Source: Diphasiastrum complanatum | Taxonomy: Eukaryota > Streptophyta > Lycopodiopsida > Lycopodiales > Lycopodiaceae | Assembly: GCA_029204225.1 (NCBI GenBank) | Contig: CM055103.1 | Coordinates: 50,073,470 to 50,137,469 of the forward strand | Direction: 5' to 3' | DNA: 64,000 nucleotides | In this document: positions 26,605 through 37,063 of the stretch, one piece after another | Numbering within the stretch: position 1 is the stretch's first letter | Layout of the letters: each line of letters opens with the position of its first letter | The notes under the pieces: generated by a model | Database searches by the model: none | Seen by the model: the letters and a program-made list of their open reading frames with translations, nothing else | Told to the model about the DNA's origin: nothing | Program-made: the position numbers and the translations under genes

Positions 26605-26906
26605 ATGGATTCTCAAAGTAAAGTTGGTCTTATTGCAGACAAGCTGAATGGATCCAATTATCATTTGTGGAAATTTAAGATGAAGCTCTTGCTAATCGCC
26701 AACGAGTTATGGGATGTTGTTACAGGTACAGAAGTAAAACCTGAAGACGACGCAAAAGATTCAAAGTGGAAATCGAAGGATGGTTAAGCTTTCATGCTTA
26801 TTATTCTCAATATATCAGATACACAGATTGGACACATAGCTGAAGCTACAACTTCAAAAGATGTTTGGGACATCCTGAACTCACTATATGACGTGAGAGA
26901 CGAATA
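26605..26906 (+). pseudogene. gag: copia gag, N-terminal remnant
   Basis: Starts at an ATG with MDSQSKVGLIADKLNG and the diagnostic SNYHLWKFKMKLLLIANELWDVV. A stop follows at 26787, and the frame can be followed to TSKDVWDILNSLYDVRDE at about 26906. There a deletion joins it to RNase H. Confidence 0.85.
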
Positions 26907-27260
26907 AATCTTCCACTGAATCAGAGTATATCGCAGCCTCTCAAGCTACAAAGGAAGCAATTTGGTTGAGGAACTTACTCTCAGATATCGGTCTGAATTA
27001 ATATGCACCGACGACACTATTTTGTGATAATCAAAGTGCCATTGCTTTATCAGCCAATCCTAGATTTCATTCTAGGAGTAAGCACATTGAACTGAAGTAT
27101 CATTTCGTCAGAAGCAAAGTTCTCAACGAAGAACTCAGATTGCAGTAGTGTAGAACACAAGATATGACAGCATATATTTTTACCAAAGCATTAAGTCTGG
27201 AAGCACACAGAAGATTCTGTGTAGAATTAAGTTTGAAGGTCAAGGCATTCAAGAATTCAA
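26907..27260 (+). pseudogene. pol: copia RNase H C-terminal remnant
   Basis: SSTESEYIAASQATKEAIWLRNLL is followed by [31 protein letters not shown] and a degraded TAYIFTKALS end, with stops within. It carries the RNase H DNQSA and KHIE motifs. It is fused to gag by loss of protease, integrase and reverse transcriptase. Confidence 0.88.
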
Positions 27261-27261
27261 A

Positions 27262-27272
27262 TTAAGGAGGAG
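27262..27272 (+). promoter_or_regulatory. polypurine tract
   Basis: TTAAGGAGGAG lies directly before the TGTTGG of the 3' LTR. Confidence 0.85.
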
Positions 27273-27690
27273 TGTTGGATTATTCTCCTTACTAATCGAG
27301 TAATCGGTTTTAATCCTTATCCATTGTTTATCCAGTTCTGCGGATTTTCCCGTGTCTTTACACAGTCTGCAGATTTACAAGTGTTTTTACACAGTCTGGC
27401 AAAGTTAAGGAAATGACTCTGACAAAGTGTGGGGCTACCCTGAATGATATTTAAGGACACTGTCGGATTTTTCGCAAAAAGCCGACACTGTCGTTTTTTT
27501 GCGACACTGTTGCCTGTGGCAGTTTTAGTTCATTTATGCAGAGTGACAATTTTAGTTCATTTATGCAGACAGACTGTTTACGGCCAATTTTCACCGCTTA
27601 TCAGCAATCAATTTCTGAGAAGGAACTGAATGAATGTCAGCGGACACCAGCCAACTGGCAATTGCATTTGACGACCTAATTATTTAGTAA
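27273..27690 (+). repeat. 3' LTR of copia element, truncated
   Basis: It aligns with the first 580 bp or so of the 5' LTR, minus an internal deletion of about 180 bp, and then diverges abruptly after TTTAGTA at about 27690. Confidence 0.88.
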
Positions 27691-27919
27691 CTTAAATCAA
27701 CTTTTCATATATCTCCTCAAGGCTAGAATTGCATTGCTAGTGCTAGTTGAAGTGACTTGATTACATCACCACCCAAGGCTTACCTAAACTACCAATGTGA
27801 AACCGCCACCAGGTATTATTAGAAAAAACACTCTCAAAATGTAAGTGATGAGAGAATGTGGAATTGTTGAGCAGAAGAGCGGGTGAGGGAAAGGGAGGTC
27901 TGGAGCAGATTGTGAGGAG

Positions 27920-28060
27920 ATGGCTGGATACTTGCCTATTGTTCCTGCATCAGCTCTTCCTCCATCGCGCCAAGGAGGGCCTCCCCCTTCTTCTGCCACA
28001 CCAGCTTTACCTCGAAGTAAGCCTCTCATTTTACGAAATTATGATCGATTGCCATTGCTC
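27920..28060 (+). CDS. candidate first coding exon (Pro-rich N terminus)
   Basis: An ATG opens a 47-codon frame, MAGYLPIVPASALPPS...RSKPLILRNYDRLPLL, that ends at a donor-like GTGAGT (28061). The upstream sequence is purine-rich, as in a leader. It lies on the same strand as the armadillo-repeat gene at 37.6-50.0 kb and could be its start, with a transposon-filled intron of over 9 kb. The splice phase does not match the first certain exon directly (37649), so at least one more exon would be needed. A separate gene relic is the alternative. Confidence 0.35.
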
Positions 28061-28508
28061 GTGAGTTCCTTGTCGTTAGCGGAATATTCTAAGAAACCTG
28101 GATTGTTCAATAATATTACAACATAAATGCTTATGATGCTTTAAAGCGCAGAAGACTTTACAAGTCTTGTTTCTGTAAAAACTGAAAAATAATTCATTCT
28201 ATAGGTTAGGTCTTTTGCAACTACTGTCTACCCTGACTTAGTTTCAGAATTCCGAGAGTAGGAAAATAGTAACAATTATAGCAGGGTAAAAGATTGCCTC
28301 TCAGTCTATGGCCTTTGAGTTCTTTTGCTGTCTTGTTTGATAGCTGCATGTTTGAGTATTTTCTTACGTAGCTAGCTAACCCATCTGCATGCTCTTAATC
28401 TTGAGTTATGAAATGGAGAGCTATAACGATAATGAAGTCACAATCTAACAACTCATAGCAATCTCAATACTATATTAAGGGGCAGGATGAGAGGTCAAGC
28501 TCCTCTAG

Positions 28509-28579
28509 AATTTATGTGATGTCAATACTACTGTTGATGGCGGCTACCGTGAGGAAAAACTAGACCAACTCACAGTCAG
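28509..28579 (+). CDS. candidate internal exon
   Basis: Between an acceptor-like CTCTAG and a donor AG|GTATGC, one frame is open and reads NLCDVNTTVDGGYREEKLDQ. It would start in phase 0 and end after two bases of a codon. It is compatible with the exon at 27920-28060 (which ends in phase 0) but not directly with 37649. I do not recognise the sequence. Confidence 0.3.
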
Positions 28580-29046
28580 GTATGCTTTCTTAAGAATCTT
28601 AAAATAGTGGAATGTTTGAGGGCAACAATGTTGCTCTGATTTCTTTGCAATTTAAACGCCAATCAATGTGATAAGGAACCAAAGGCCCGCACTATGGTTT
28701 TACAAAACAATTTGAAAAAGTTTGAACAAATTATGGACACATATTGCAATGCATCTGGCCACCATTGAGCACAGAGTGCCAATCAGAAGACACAAATCTA
28801 CCATTTTGAACATGATATTAAATGCTTTAGATTCAATGAGGTGTTTTTGTTAACCAATTGCAGCAATACAATTAATTTGCTTATTTTTTTAGACACTGAA
28901 AGGTGGGAAGATGAAGACATATCTCATATAGAAGGAGATTGAAGGTATATCTTGATGGGTTTGGTGATGGTAAAAGGATGAAAAAGGAGAGACATCAATG
29001 AGCAGGAGGCCACGAAGGGCAATAATAAGTCGAATGTAGTAATTAG

Positions 29047-29050
<4 letters not shown>
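28580..29050. other. non-coding stretch before LINE 3' end
   Basis: No certain feature. A short open frame near 28670-28780 (KARTMVLQNNLKKFEQIMDTYC) could be an exon, but its splice signals are poor. It would be intron if the upstream exon calls are right. Confidence 0.25.

Positions 29051-29103
<53 letters not shown>
29051..29103 (-). repeat. (GA/CT)n tail of LINE
   Basis: 53 bp. On the minus strand it follows GACATTAATGAAGTG and ends the LINE where other LINEs have poly(A). Confidence 0.9.
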
Positions 29104-29104
<1 letters not shown>

Positions 29105-29124
29105 ACTTCATTAATGTCTTTTCC

Positions 29125-29138
29125 ATGCCAAAAGGCAT
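29125..29138 (-). other. 3' stem-loop of LINE
   Basis: ATGCC AAAA GGCAT (+ strand): a perfect 5-bp stem and a 4-base loop about 20 bp before the CT tail. The same stem, with a different loop, is present at 32134, 40567 and 41245. Confidence 0.7.
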
Positions 29139-29539
29139 ATAAGACTAATGAAGTACATGTCAAGTATGTGGCAACCATGGGAGCGTATAGAACGTCTCCA
29201 AAACTGTAATAAAGAAAACATCTAGTACAAACTAAAACTAAAATAGACACGTATGCGAGAGTGTGTGCATAATAATCCTCTGTATCTGTGTCAAGATGTC
29301 AAGGCTATGATGCTGCTGTGCTGCTGATGTAAAATGATGTAATGCGAGCCACAACATGAGAGAGCACTGGAGTTGGCCGGCGTCGTTCGTGAGCATGAGC
29401 ATGTGTAGTAGTACGTCTCTGCGTAGGATGTCTGGTGATCCTGGTAGTAGTGTGATGGTGAGGGAGGGGTACACTGTCTCTGATCTCTATGAGCATGTGA
29501 GCGGCTATCATCCTCGTCGTCATCATAATCATCATCCTC

Positions 29540-30925
29540 GGGCACTAAATCACGCGATCTCCTCCTAGTGAAGAATGAAGTAATAATTGGCTGTGAGGTA
29601 AAATGCTGGGGTGTCCCGTATAAATCTCATCGTGGTATGAACATCTCACGTATCAACAGAGCGACACATATGAAATGGGCAATGATATCGCCCTCTGATC
29701 TCACAGTATACTGGGCATCTGAAGATAAAGTGCTTCTCTGACTCCAGAGCATAACTAGCAAATCCGCTCCTCTCTGGGAATACCATGGAACCTTCCCGTC
29801 TCAATACCTAGCTGATGAAAGACACCCTGAGTTGTCCCAGTGTGAATCTGAGGCAACGTGATAGTCCCGACTCCAAGTAGCGTGGCATGACCGGGGTCCC
29901 AGATGCATCCAGCTCCAAGAAATGTGTCTGGTAGAAAGCTGGCTTAACCCCTAGCTGGTTATGCCAAGTCTGCTCTAGATATGCGCGATAGAGGAATCGT
30001 TTGATATACTGATGGGTGCCTGAGGGAAGCTCTATGATGGAGATACCAAATGACTCAAGTAGGAGGTGGGATGCCTGAGAGAACCATGATAATTTGTAGC
30101 CCTGACCATGAAGACGCTGTGAGGACGATAGTGCAATCTGTATGTATCGTCTGTCTATCTCTGGTAACGCCTATATCCTCTGTGTATAGGTAATGAGCTG
30201 AAGAGTTGCCTCAATTTGAATAAGTGGAACTGAAAACTCGGCCAGGAGAATCTCATGTTGAACACAAGGCTTCGTGCAGATCAACAGAGCTAGCACAGTG
30301 GTCTGTAGTCGTGAAACCGGCCCAGTGTGAAGAGGGAAGATCTGTACACCATGCCTCTGCCACATATAGAGCCGTGGGGGTGACAATGGTATCAAAGAGA
30401 CGACACTTACTGCGAGCATCTTGGATAGATTTTCGGAAACAAAATCTTTCTAGCTAAACAAGGGAGGCATGTCCCTTCCTCAGTCGAGTGGTAGCGGCCT
30501 GTCTCATGCTAAAAGTATGACCTGAGAAAAGGATCCTCAGGTATGTGTAGGAAGGGACCACCTCTAGAACCTATCCACCCAAAGTAAGCTCCTGTCGCTG
30601 CATGAATGCTTGAGAAGTGTTGCAAGCAGTCCAACTGTCGCTGTAGACCCTTTCTGGTAGGTGAGACCAATACCACATCATCAGCATAAAGGAGGATAGC
30701 AATCAAGATGCCCCAAGCCTGCAACTAGCACCACCACACTGTGTAATGACTCTCTCCAACTATCAATATACAAGCCAAAGAGGACTAGTGAGAGGATATG
30801 TGGAAGAGGATGATATAAAGATTTATGGGTTTCAGCCAACAACAAAATGTCACATTTGCTAATAAAATTAGCAAAATCTCCTGCCGATGATGATGATAAA
30901 AACCATTGCAATTCCAGAAAGAAAG
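29540..30925 (-). pseudogene. LINE ORF2: endonuclease start fused to reverse transcriptase and C terminus
   Basis: An APE-type endonuclease opening (CDILLLAETHKS, near 30830) runs straight into LSLVLFGLYIDSW, which belongs to reverse transcriptase. The catalytic block ILLYADDVVLV follows near 30660-30700. Then come the LERFCFRKSI segment (30450) and a degraded C terminus with KHFIFRCPVYCEIRGRY near 29700. Most of the endonuclease and the first half of RT are missing. The remaining frame has several stops. Confidence 0.75.
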
Positions 30926-30959
30926 TCTCAAAGTGGTAGGGGATCTCGGGCAGCTCCTA

Positions 30960-31970
30960 AGCCCGGGAGCCCCGAGTTCCTATTGTGAGAGGAGGTCGAA
31001 GTATCTCGGTTTGCCGTCGATAAAAATGACTCTTTGCCCTTGTTCTTTTGCTGCGTGGATAATCTTTTTTCTTGCCAACCATTGGGTATTTGTCAAATCA
31101 TCATCCATATAAATGAAAGTGCCTTTGAGCTTTGCTCTAAGCTGAAGGGCTGCATTTTGTTGTTGAAGAGAGCGAAATTTGATAAATAGAACTTGTCATC
31201 AAACTTACTATGCCATGCCGTATCGAAACCATCAACAACATGAGATAACTTTGAAGCGAGTAAATCTGTAGCTTCTTCTAATGGCTTTCCTCCGTTGGCA
31301 ATGCCTCTTACTCTAATGTTAAAAGCCTTTTCTAGCGTGTTTTTCCAAAACAGTCTCCAAATTGTTATCTATCGTAGAGGTTGAGATATGAGAGTGATTA
31401 CCTTGCTTGAGGATCGCTGTCGTTTCTTCAACCTGTTTTGCAAGTGATGAGAGTTTGCTGTCCATATCGTCTGGTTTGAAGAGTGCGGCCCATGTCTTTG
31501 TCTCTTTGACTTGCTTTTCCAAGCAAGAAATTTTGTTGGAAGTTTCTTCCGAGGGAGGTACATGTTCTGCAGTTCGTTGCTTGAGATACACATTTTCTTG
31601 CTCAAGCTGCTCCATCCTTTCTTTGACACCAACGAGATCCATAACCAACTTGCCATTTGCAATTTCAAAGAAGTGTAGTTGTTTTTTAAGGCGGAGGATT
31701 CCGTTTCGGATGAAGCCAATATCGTAAGCTTAAAGACTCTCAATAAGCTTGGAAGGAGTGTAATCGACCATAGACTGCTGATTTTCTGTGGCAACAAGTA
31801 TCTTGTCGGTGAAAATAGAGGGTGCACCCGTGATGGAGCCTTCTAATGTAGCCAGCGGTGGGGGGAGTTCCCCATTGCTGTAGGTGAAATAGAGGGGGGG
31901 GCGTAGGGGCACCCCCTTTGTCTTAGGTGCCATGTAGAAGTGCTGGACAACTAGAAAAACAACGCTCAAA
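30960..31970 (-). pseudogene. LINE ORF1 (RNA-binding, coiled coil)
   Basis: A likely start is MAPKTKGVPL near 31933. A coiled coil follows (RMEQLEQENVYLKQRT, ISCLEKQVKETKTWAALF, KLSSLAKQVEETTAILKQ; about 31390-31640), then NIRVRGIANGGKPLEEATDLLASKLSHVVDGFDTAW and LELKAKLKGTFIYMDDDL near 31100-31330. This coiled coil plus RRM-like layout is that of L1 ORF1 proteins, which bind LINE RNA. A stop interrupts the N-terminal part near 31730 and a frame change occurs near 31320. Confidence 0.75.
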
Positions 31971-31995
31971 GGAGAGCTTACAAAGGTCCGATGGA

Positions 31996-32001
<6 letters not shown>

Positions 32002-32094
<93 letters not shown>

Positions 32095-32113
32095 AGAAGA
32101 AGAAGAAGAAGAA
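32002..32113 (-). repeat. (GA)n(GAA)n compound microsatellite, LINE tail
   Basis: About 89 bp of GA units followed by about 23 bp of GAA units on the + strand. The same compound order occurs at 40465-40540. Confidence 0.93.
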
Positions 32114-32433
32114 ATCTCATTAATGTCTTTTCCATGCCATAAGGCATATAAGACAAAAGGAGTACATCATAGAAAGTGGAACTCAGATGGAACAATGTCG
32201 TCTTGTTGGAGAGACTCAATGAAAGTGAGGGAGTCTAGATGAAAGTGCATCAAAAAGAGACGTAGACGAAGGGGATGAAGATGGTCTTGAGGATTTGGAC
32301 GAGGAGAAAGGGGTGAAGGAGGGAGAGGAAGATGAAAGAGTAGAAGAGGTAGGGGACGTGGAAGAGGGGTTAGAGGCTGCAGGAGTGGAGGGTAGCGACA
32401 AAGGGGGTGAAGGGGGTGAAGGTTTAAACTCAA
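32002..32433 (-). mobile_element. short LINE insertion with (CTT)n(CT)n tail, within gypsy integrase
   Basis: The minus-strand gypsy integrase stops being homologous at about 32434 and continues as a Ser/Pro-rich frame (SSSSPSFTPFSSSKSS) resembling LINE ORF1 N termini. Next are a 3' UTR with the stem-loop at 32134-32147, (CTT)n at 32113-32091 and (CT)n at 32090-32002. The unit is only about 430 bp, so nearly all coding sequence is absent. It truncates the gypsy element. Confidence 0.65.
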
Positions 32434-33099
32434 TCCAGTGGACGCATGTCTCTTATCATTGTACGCGAACTCCAATAGCGGTAAATGCTTTACCCAGTCT
32501 GTTTGCGTACTACTCACATATGCCCTAAGCATATCTTCCAAGATCTGATTCACTCGCTCAGTCTGACCATCCGTCTGAGGATGCTCAGAGCTACTCATCC
32601 GCAACTGCGTTCCCAACTTGGCGAACACCTCAATCCAGAAATTTCCCGTAAACTTGGGATCCCTGTCAGAAACTATGGACTTTGGAAGACCATGTAACCT
32701 GACAATATTCTGAATAAACGACTCGGCTACTTGCGGAGCTGTGACCTTCTTGGTCGTTGCGATGAAATGAGCCATCTTCCTGTCTACCACTACCATAACG
32801 GAATTGAATCCATTCTGGGTCTTGGGTAGCCCAACAATAAAATCCATAGAGATGCTATCCCACCTTCCTGTAGGTATCTCAAGTGGATGTAGCAAGCCCA
32901 GAGGACTTACTCTCTCGGCCTTGTTCACCTGACAAGCCGTGCAACGCTGGACGTACTCTCTTACATCCCGCTGCAATTGTGGCCAGAAATAATGCCTTCT
33001 CAAAAGCTCACTAGTCTTATCAATACCAGGGTGCCCTGCGCAGGGACTATCATGGCATTCATGAAGTATCTTATGATGAAGATCCTTCACGTCTGGCAC
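32434..33099 (-). pseudogene. pol: gypsy integrase, C-terminally truncated
   Basis: The HHCC zinc domain spans residues 8-56 (HECHDSPCAGHPG, RRHYFWP, CTACQ). The catalytic DDE triad is intact: Asp86 in MDFIVGLP, Asp145 in VSDRDPKF and Glu181 in TDGQTERVNQ, with 35 residues between the last two. Homology ends after LLEFAYNDKRHASTG at about residue 222, where LINE sequence takes over in the same frame for another 88 codons. The usual GPY/F and C-terminal domains are missing. Confidence 0.92.
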
Positions 33100-33279
33100 G
33101 AATACTTTTCTGTTTTCTCAACTACATACCTTCCTTCACGGTGTATGTCAAATAAGTACTGGTGTGTTCCGCTACGGAAGCGACAGGCGAGGCTGACTCT
33201 TCCGCTTTGCCGACTAACTTGCATGCATAGGCTACACACACTGACAATGTGGGTCCTTTTGTTGAGCCCTCTTGATCTC

Positions 33280-33807
33280 CTCCATGAGATCACTGTCAAC
33301 TACAGGCAAGGCTCATCTGATGCAGTACCAATGATAGTGCATCAGCGACCACATTTTCCTTCCCTCCTTGGAAGCGAATTTCGAAATGAAAATTCCTGCA
33401 TCAACTCGGCCCACCGAGCTTGGCGGCCTTACAAATCTGGCTGAGTGCAAAATACTTTATAGTATAATGAGCTGTGTACACATAAAACTCGGCGCCGTAT
33501 AAATAATGTCTCCACACCTTGAGCGCATGTACTCACATACAGTTCTTGCTCGTGTGCGGGTATACCATCTTGGCTCAACACTGCACCTACGACAATGCCA
33601 CTTGCATCCGTCTCTAGGTCAAACGGTTTCTGGGTATCAACAAACTTGAGAACTGGAGCCGTGGCCAGCGCCTCCATCAAGTTCTCAAACCTGTGCTGAG
33701 CTTCAGCAACCCACTGATCTACAGTGTTGTTTTTCCGTAACTGGTCCATCAAGGAGCAGCTACCTTGGAATAGTTCCTAATGAACTGCCGGTAGGACTTG
33801 CAAAAAC
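33280..33807 (-). pseudogene. pol: gypsy RNase H
   Basis: RFENLMEALATAPVL and FDLETDASGIVVGAVLSQDG are read at 33752-33429. After a frame break come ARWAELMQEFHFEIRFQGGKENVVADALS near 33310-33420, the usual end of gypsy RNase H. The domain would remove RNA from RNA-DNA hybrids. Confidence 0.85.
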
Positions 33808-34791
33808 TTAAGAAAGATTGTAATCGGCAGGCCTCGGCCACTTCTTAACCACAGCCACCTTGGCTTGGTTAACCGAAATACCCTCAACTGTCACTACGTG
33901 ACCCAAATACTCGACACGAGTCTTACACAACTCTGTTTTTAGAGCATTGGCATACACGACAGAAGCTTGTAACTTGCCCAATACGGTCTTGAGATGAACC
34001 TCATGCTCCTCGACCGCTTTACTAAAAACCAATATATCGTCAATAAAATTGACGAGAAACTTGCCCATATAGTCTCGCAAGACATCGTTCATGAGCATCA
34101 TGAACGTGGCTGGGGCACTGGTTAACCCAAATGGCATAACCAAAAACTCATAATGACCAAAACGGGTTCGGAAGGCCGTCTTCTGGACGTCTTCATCTCG
34201 AATCCATATCTGATGGTATCCACTTTTGAGATCTATCTTACTGAAAATGGTTGCACCTTGCAACGCATCCAGTAGATCATCAATCCTGGGCATCGGATAC
34301 CTGTGCTTTACAGTGATCTTATTCAATCCCCTGTAATCTACACACATCCGAAAACTACCATCCTTTTTCTTAACAAATAAAAAAGGAGGGGTGAAAGGTG
34401 AATAACTCGGACAGAAGTACCCCAGCTTGAGATACTCCAACATCTTTCTGACTTCCTCTTCCTCTTTTAGGCATATCCTATAAGGAGGCCTACTTATCGG
34501 ACTTGCCCCTGGAACGAGCTCAATACGATAATCAACGTTCCGACTAGGCGGCAATCCCTCTGGCATATCACTAATTAGCACGTGTTTAAACTGAGTGCGG
34601 ATGGACTTCTCCAACTCACTTGCTGGGTCACATCTAGACTGTAAAGAAAATGCATGTGCACTAGGGGATGCAAAAGTAAATGAAGATTCTTGTGGTTTAT
34701 TAGTGAGTGTGCTTATCTGATTATTACCAACATAAGAATCAAAACTGGAATCAACATTCGCATAACACAACCGCAAATACTGAATCTCCAT
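33808..34791 (-). CDS. pol: gypsy reverse transcriptase, open for 327 codons
   Basis: The single frame carries the full RT core. FRMCVDYRGLNKIT is at residues 147-160, FSKIDLKSGYHQI with the first catalytic Asp at 183-195, and VMPFGLTSAPATF at 218-230. FIDDILVFS, with the catalytic Asp pair, is at 249-257 (Phe for the usual Tyr), and VEYLGHVVT comes later. Only about 90 bp separate it from the end of gag, and no DSG/DTG protease motif is present in between. The frame ends at WPRPADY, just before RNase H, which continues in another frame. Confidence 0.92.
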   Translation of the reverse strand: MEIQYLRLCYANVDSSFDSYVGNNQISTLTNKPQESSFTFASPSAHAFSLQSRCDPASELEKSIRTQFKHVLISDMPEGLPPSRNVDYRIELVPGASPISRPPYRICLKEEEEVRKMLEYLKLGYFCPSYSPFTPPFLFVKKKDGSFRMCVDYRGLNKITVKHRYPMPRIDDLLDALQGATIFSKIDLKSGYHQIWIRDEDVQKTAFRTRFGHYEFLVMPFGLTSAPATFMMLMNDVLRDYMGKFLVNFIDDILVFSKAVEEHEVHLKTVLGKLQASVVYANALKTELCKTRVEYLGHVVTVEGISVNQAKVAVVKKWPRPADYNLS

Positions 34792-34882
34792 TCATCTTTA
34801 TTTGCATACAGGTAACAAGAGGACCCTCAACAAATGGTCTCCCCCCCTTTTAAAACATGAGACAAACCCTCATGTCCAAACT

Positions 34883-36042
34883 TTATATACATGCAAAAGA
34901 AAGAAAAACTATACAGGCTACGTACTCATCGTCGCTTACTAATAAATCTTCCAAAATCTCCTCATCCTTGTCCTTATCTTGACGTTGTTGTAAAACATGG
35001 AGCTTCATGTCCGTGCAGCGAGGACAATCTTTGACAAGATGCTTGCCAAGGCAGAAGAAGCATAATCCATCTTTCTTGGCCTTGTCCTTTTGTTCTGGAC
35101 TGAGAGGAGACTTGTTGTAAGCCTGATGAGCCAAAGGAGATCCCGCCTTGCGCTTCAAAGTCTGCTACATCTGGATAGGATCCTTTTGCGAAAAGCCTTT
35201 CTGACCAGCTTGGCCAGACTTTCGCGAATCCTTACTCTGAGGCCAGCTTGGCGCTCCAGATTCAGCCTTGGTGCGCACATTACCTTCAAAGTTGAGAGCT
35301 GTAGCAACTGCCTCTTCTAAGGCATTGCACCCTTCATTAAGCACTGAAGGCCTCGACTCTTCACGAAGGCCAAATATGAACTTGTGGACTACCAGCCACT
35401 CGGGAATCTCTTCCAAAATCTTGATAAGCGTCTCATGATACCTATCAGCATATTCCTGCACCATGTACAGCCTTTGACGATGCAAAAGCCAAGCATCCGT
35501 CGCACACACATGCTCATGTGGAGGAATAAACCGAGCTCTAAAAGCTCGCTTAAACTCAAGCCAGGTGGATGGAGCCTGATTCGACTTGAACAATTTACGC
35601 CATCGCCTGTCAGCAAAATCAATGAAATGGTAAGCAGCTTTGCGGACCCGCCAATCCTCATCAGTTGGGGACTGCTTCAAATCAAAAAACTCTTCCCACT
35701 TATGCAATCACTGATCTACGATATCAGTATTGCGTTGGGGAGCGTTTCCAGCGAAACGAGTAGGTTTAATATCTTTGTCTTCTGGATTGGAACAACAAAA
35801 GACGGATAAGGTGGAGCATACTGCAAGGAAGACGCATAACCACTAGCTACCATCATCGCTCGCATCTTTGCGACGATCTTTTCCACACTATCCATGCGAG
35901 CTTGCACAGAAGGGGAAATACCAGCAGGCGAACGGGCAACCACTGTAGGCAGATTATGGGTAGGACTAAGCATAGGGCTGGGTGGTGGTGATGGAAGAGC
36001 AACAGGTGGACTGAGCGGAATATCAACTCTATCATCTTTCAT
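34883..36042 (-). pseudogene. gag: gag of Ty3/gypsy element
   Basis: Three consecutive frames: a Pro/Ser-rich N terminus (36042-35716), the gag core (35707-35165; EEFFDLKQSPTDEDWRVRKAAYHF, WLEFKRAFRARFIPP, EYADRYHETL) and the nucleocapsid (35158-34883). The zinc knuckle reads CFFCLGKHLVKDC, one residue shorter between the second Cys and the His than the usual CX2CX4HX4C. Gag would form the particle that packages the RNA. A stop precedes the core at about 35710 and another separates it from the knuckle. Confidence 0.9.
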
Positions 36043-36094
36043 TATGAAACAAAAAACAAAGACAACACGGAATCAAGCTAGAAATTGTAGTTAT

Positions 36095-37062
36095 TACAAA
36101 ATGTCGAAGGTGCCCTAGGAAAAGCGAAGGCAACTTGTAAATCAAATCCTAAGGCATTTCGTCAGAGTGTCGCATTCTTCGCATCTTCACCAATGTTCAT
36201 TTCAGCAAAGGCTAACATCGCGGCCCTTTTCATGCTCATCCCACGCAACTGTGCTAACAGATTTGACAACGACAACAGCCACCCACGATTTCCGACAGAC
36301 AGCACATCCACTTTGTACTCTCTTCATCTGCACACCTGTAGAATTGTGTATATATTGAATACCACTTGCGTATTCAACATGATGTGCGTGTGAAAATAAT
36401 TGCATCAGAAGCTTATCAGAGATAGGCGAAGTAGATGCCTTGCGCATTGATTCTTTTGTATTGTCAGTAATAGATTCATCCCTTTTATAGACTGAATTAG
36501 CTTTGTAGAGCACGCGGTTTCGTCCGCTATTGTCTTGTGCTCCATAGCATTATTGACATGTATATTTTGCTATACTTAATCTGATAATAGCTCTGTTGTT
36601 CTGCATTCAGATTTGTGTTGATATTGCTATGCTTTTCTTCATTCTGTCTGACTCTCTTGTTGCTCAATCTGGTATTCTGTTCTTAGCGAATTATTATTAG
36701 TCTAGTTGTTGATGACTAATATTTAGTCTTGACCTTCGCGACTGATTATCAGTCGAGCTCAGTCTAGCCCTTCGCGACTAGTAATTTGTCTAGCTGTTCG
36801 TGACAAATCATTCTTTTGATGTTTTGTTAATGTTTGGCTACGTAATCAGATCGACCGTGATTTCTATCACTAACGTTCTGTTCGTTTCTGATAGGCGTAG
36901 TCATGCCTAGGGAAAGTGTAATATAGCTCATTCCGTTGCGCACGAACACTTTCTGTTCGAGTTCGTTTCTCGTTCGAGTTTCGAGTTCGCCTCTTTTCGT
37001 GTTCGTTTTCTTTTTTGAGCTATTTTTGTTTCTCACACTCACACACCCTCTTTCTTCGAAAA
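36095..37062 (+). repeat. copia LTR fragment (same family as 13.9 and 25.2 kb LTRs)
   Basis: The first 400 bp match the inverted LTR at about 13.95-14.34 kb (AGGTGCCC...AAAGCGAAGG, CAGCCACCCACGAT, ATATTGAATACCACTTGCGTATTC). The part around 36835-36955 matches the end of the 25.2-kb LTR (GGCTACGTAATC, ATTTCTATCAC, GATAGGCGTAGTCATGC). The TGTTGG start is missing and no internal region follows, so it is a truncated or solo LTR lying next to gypsy gag. Confidence 0.8.
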
Positions 37063-37063
37063 G

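Larger units (their letters stand above)
25176..27690 (+). mobile_element. Ty1/copia element, internally deleted, truncated 3' LTR
   Basis: A 5' LTR beginning TGTTGG and ending CGACA, an initiator-Met primer-binding site, a gag start, the end of RNase H, a polypurine tract and a partial 3' LTR follow in order on the + strand. Only about 0.9 kb of interior remains between the LTRs. Family: same LTR type as the copies at 13.9-16.9 and 36.1-37.1 kb. I saw no target-site duplication, as expected if the right end has been lost. Confidence 0.9.
29051..31970 (-). mobile_element. L1-like LINE with (CT)n tail, internally deleted
   Basis: From the 5' end (31970) downwards: ORF1, the first part of the ORF2 endonuclease, a direct jump into reverse transcriptase, the ORF2 C terminus, a 3' UTR with a stem-loop and a (CT)n tail at 29103-29051. 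The order and the minus orientation are consistent throughout. Stops in every ORF show that it is inactive. Its 5' end lies about 30 bp from the CT tail of another LINE copy at 32002. Confidence 0.85.
32434..36042 (-). mobile_element. Ty3/gypsy element lacking a protease domain, 3' truncated
   Basis: Gag, zinc knuckle, reverse transcriptase, RNase H and integrase follow in order on the minus strand. I recognise no LTR at either end. The integrase C terminus and 3' LTR have been replaced by the LINE at 32002-32433, and a copia LTR fragment begins about 50 bp upstream of gag. Of the gypsy copies in the window this one has the longest open frames, but several stops remain. Confidence 0.92.
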
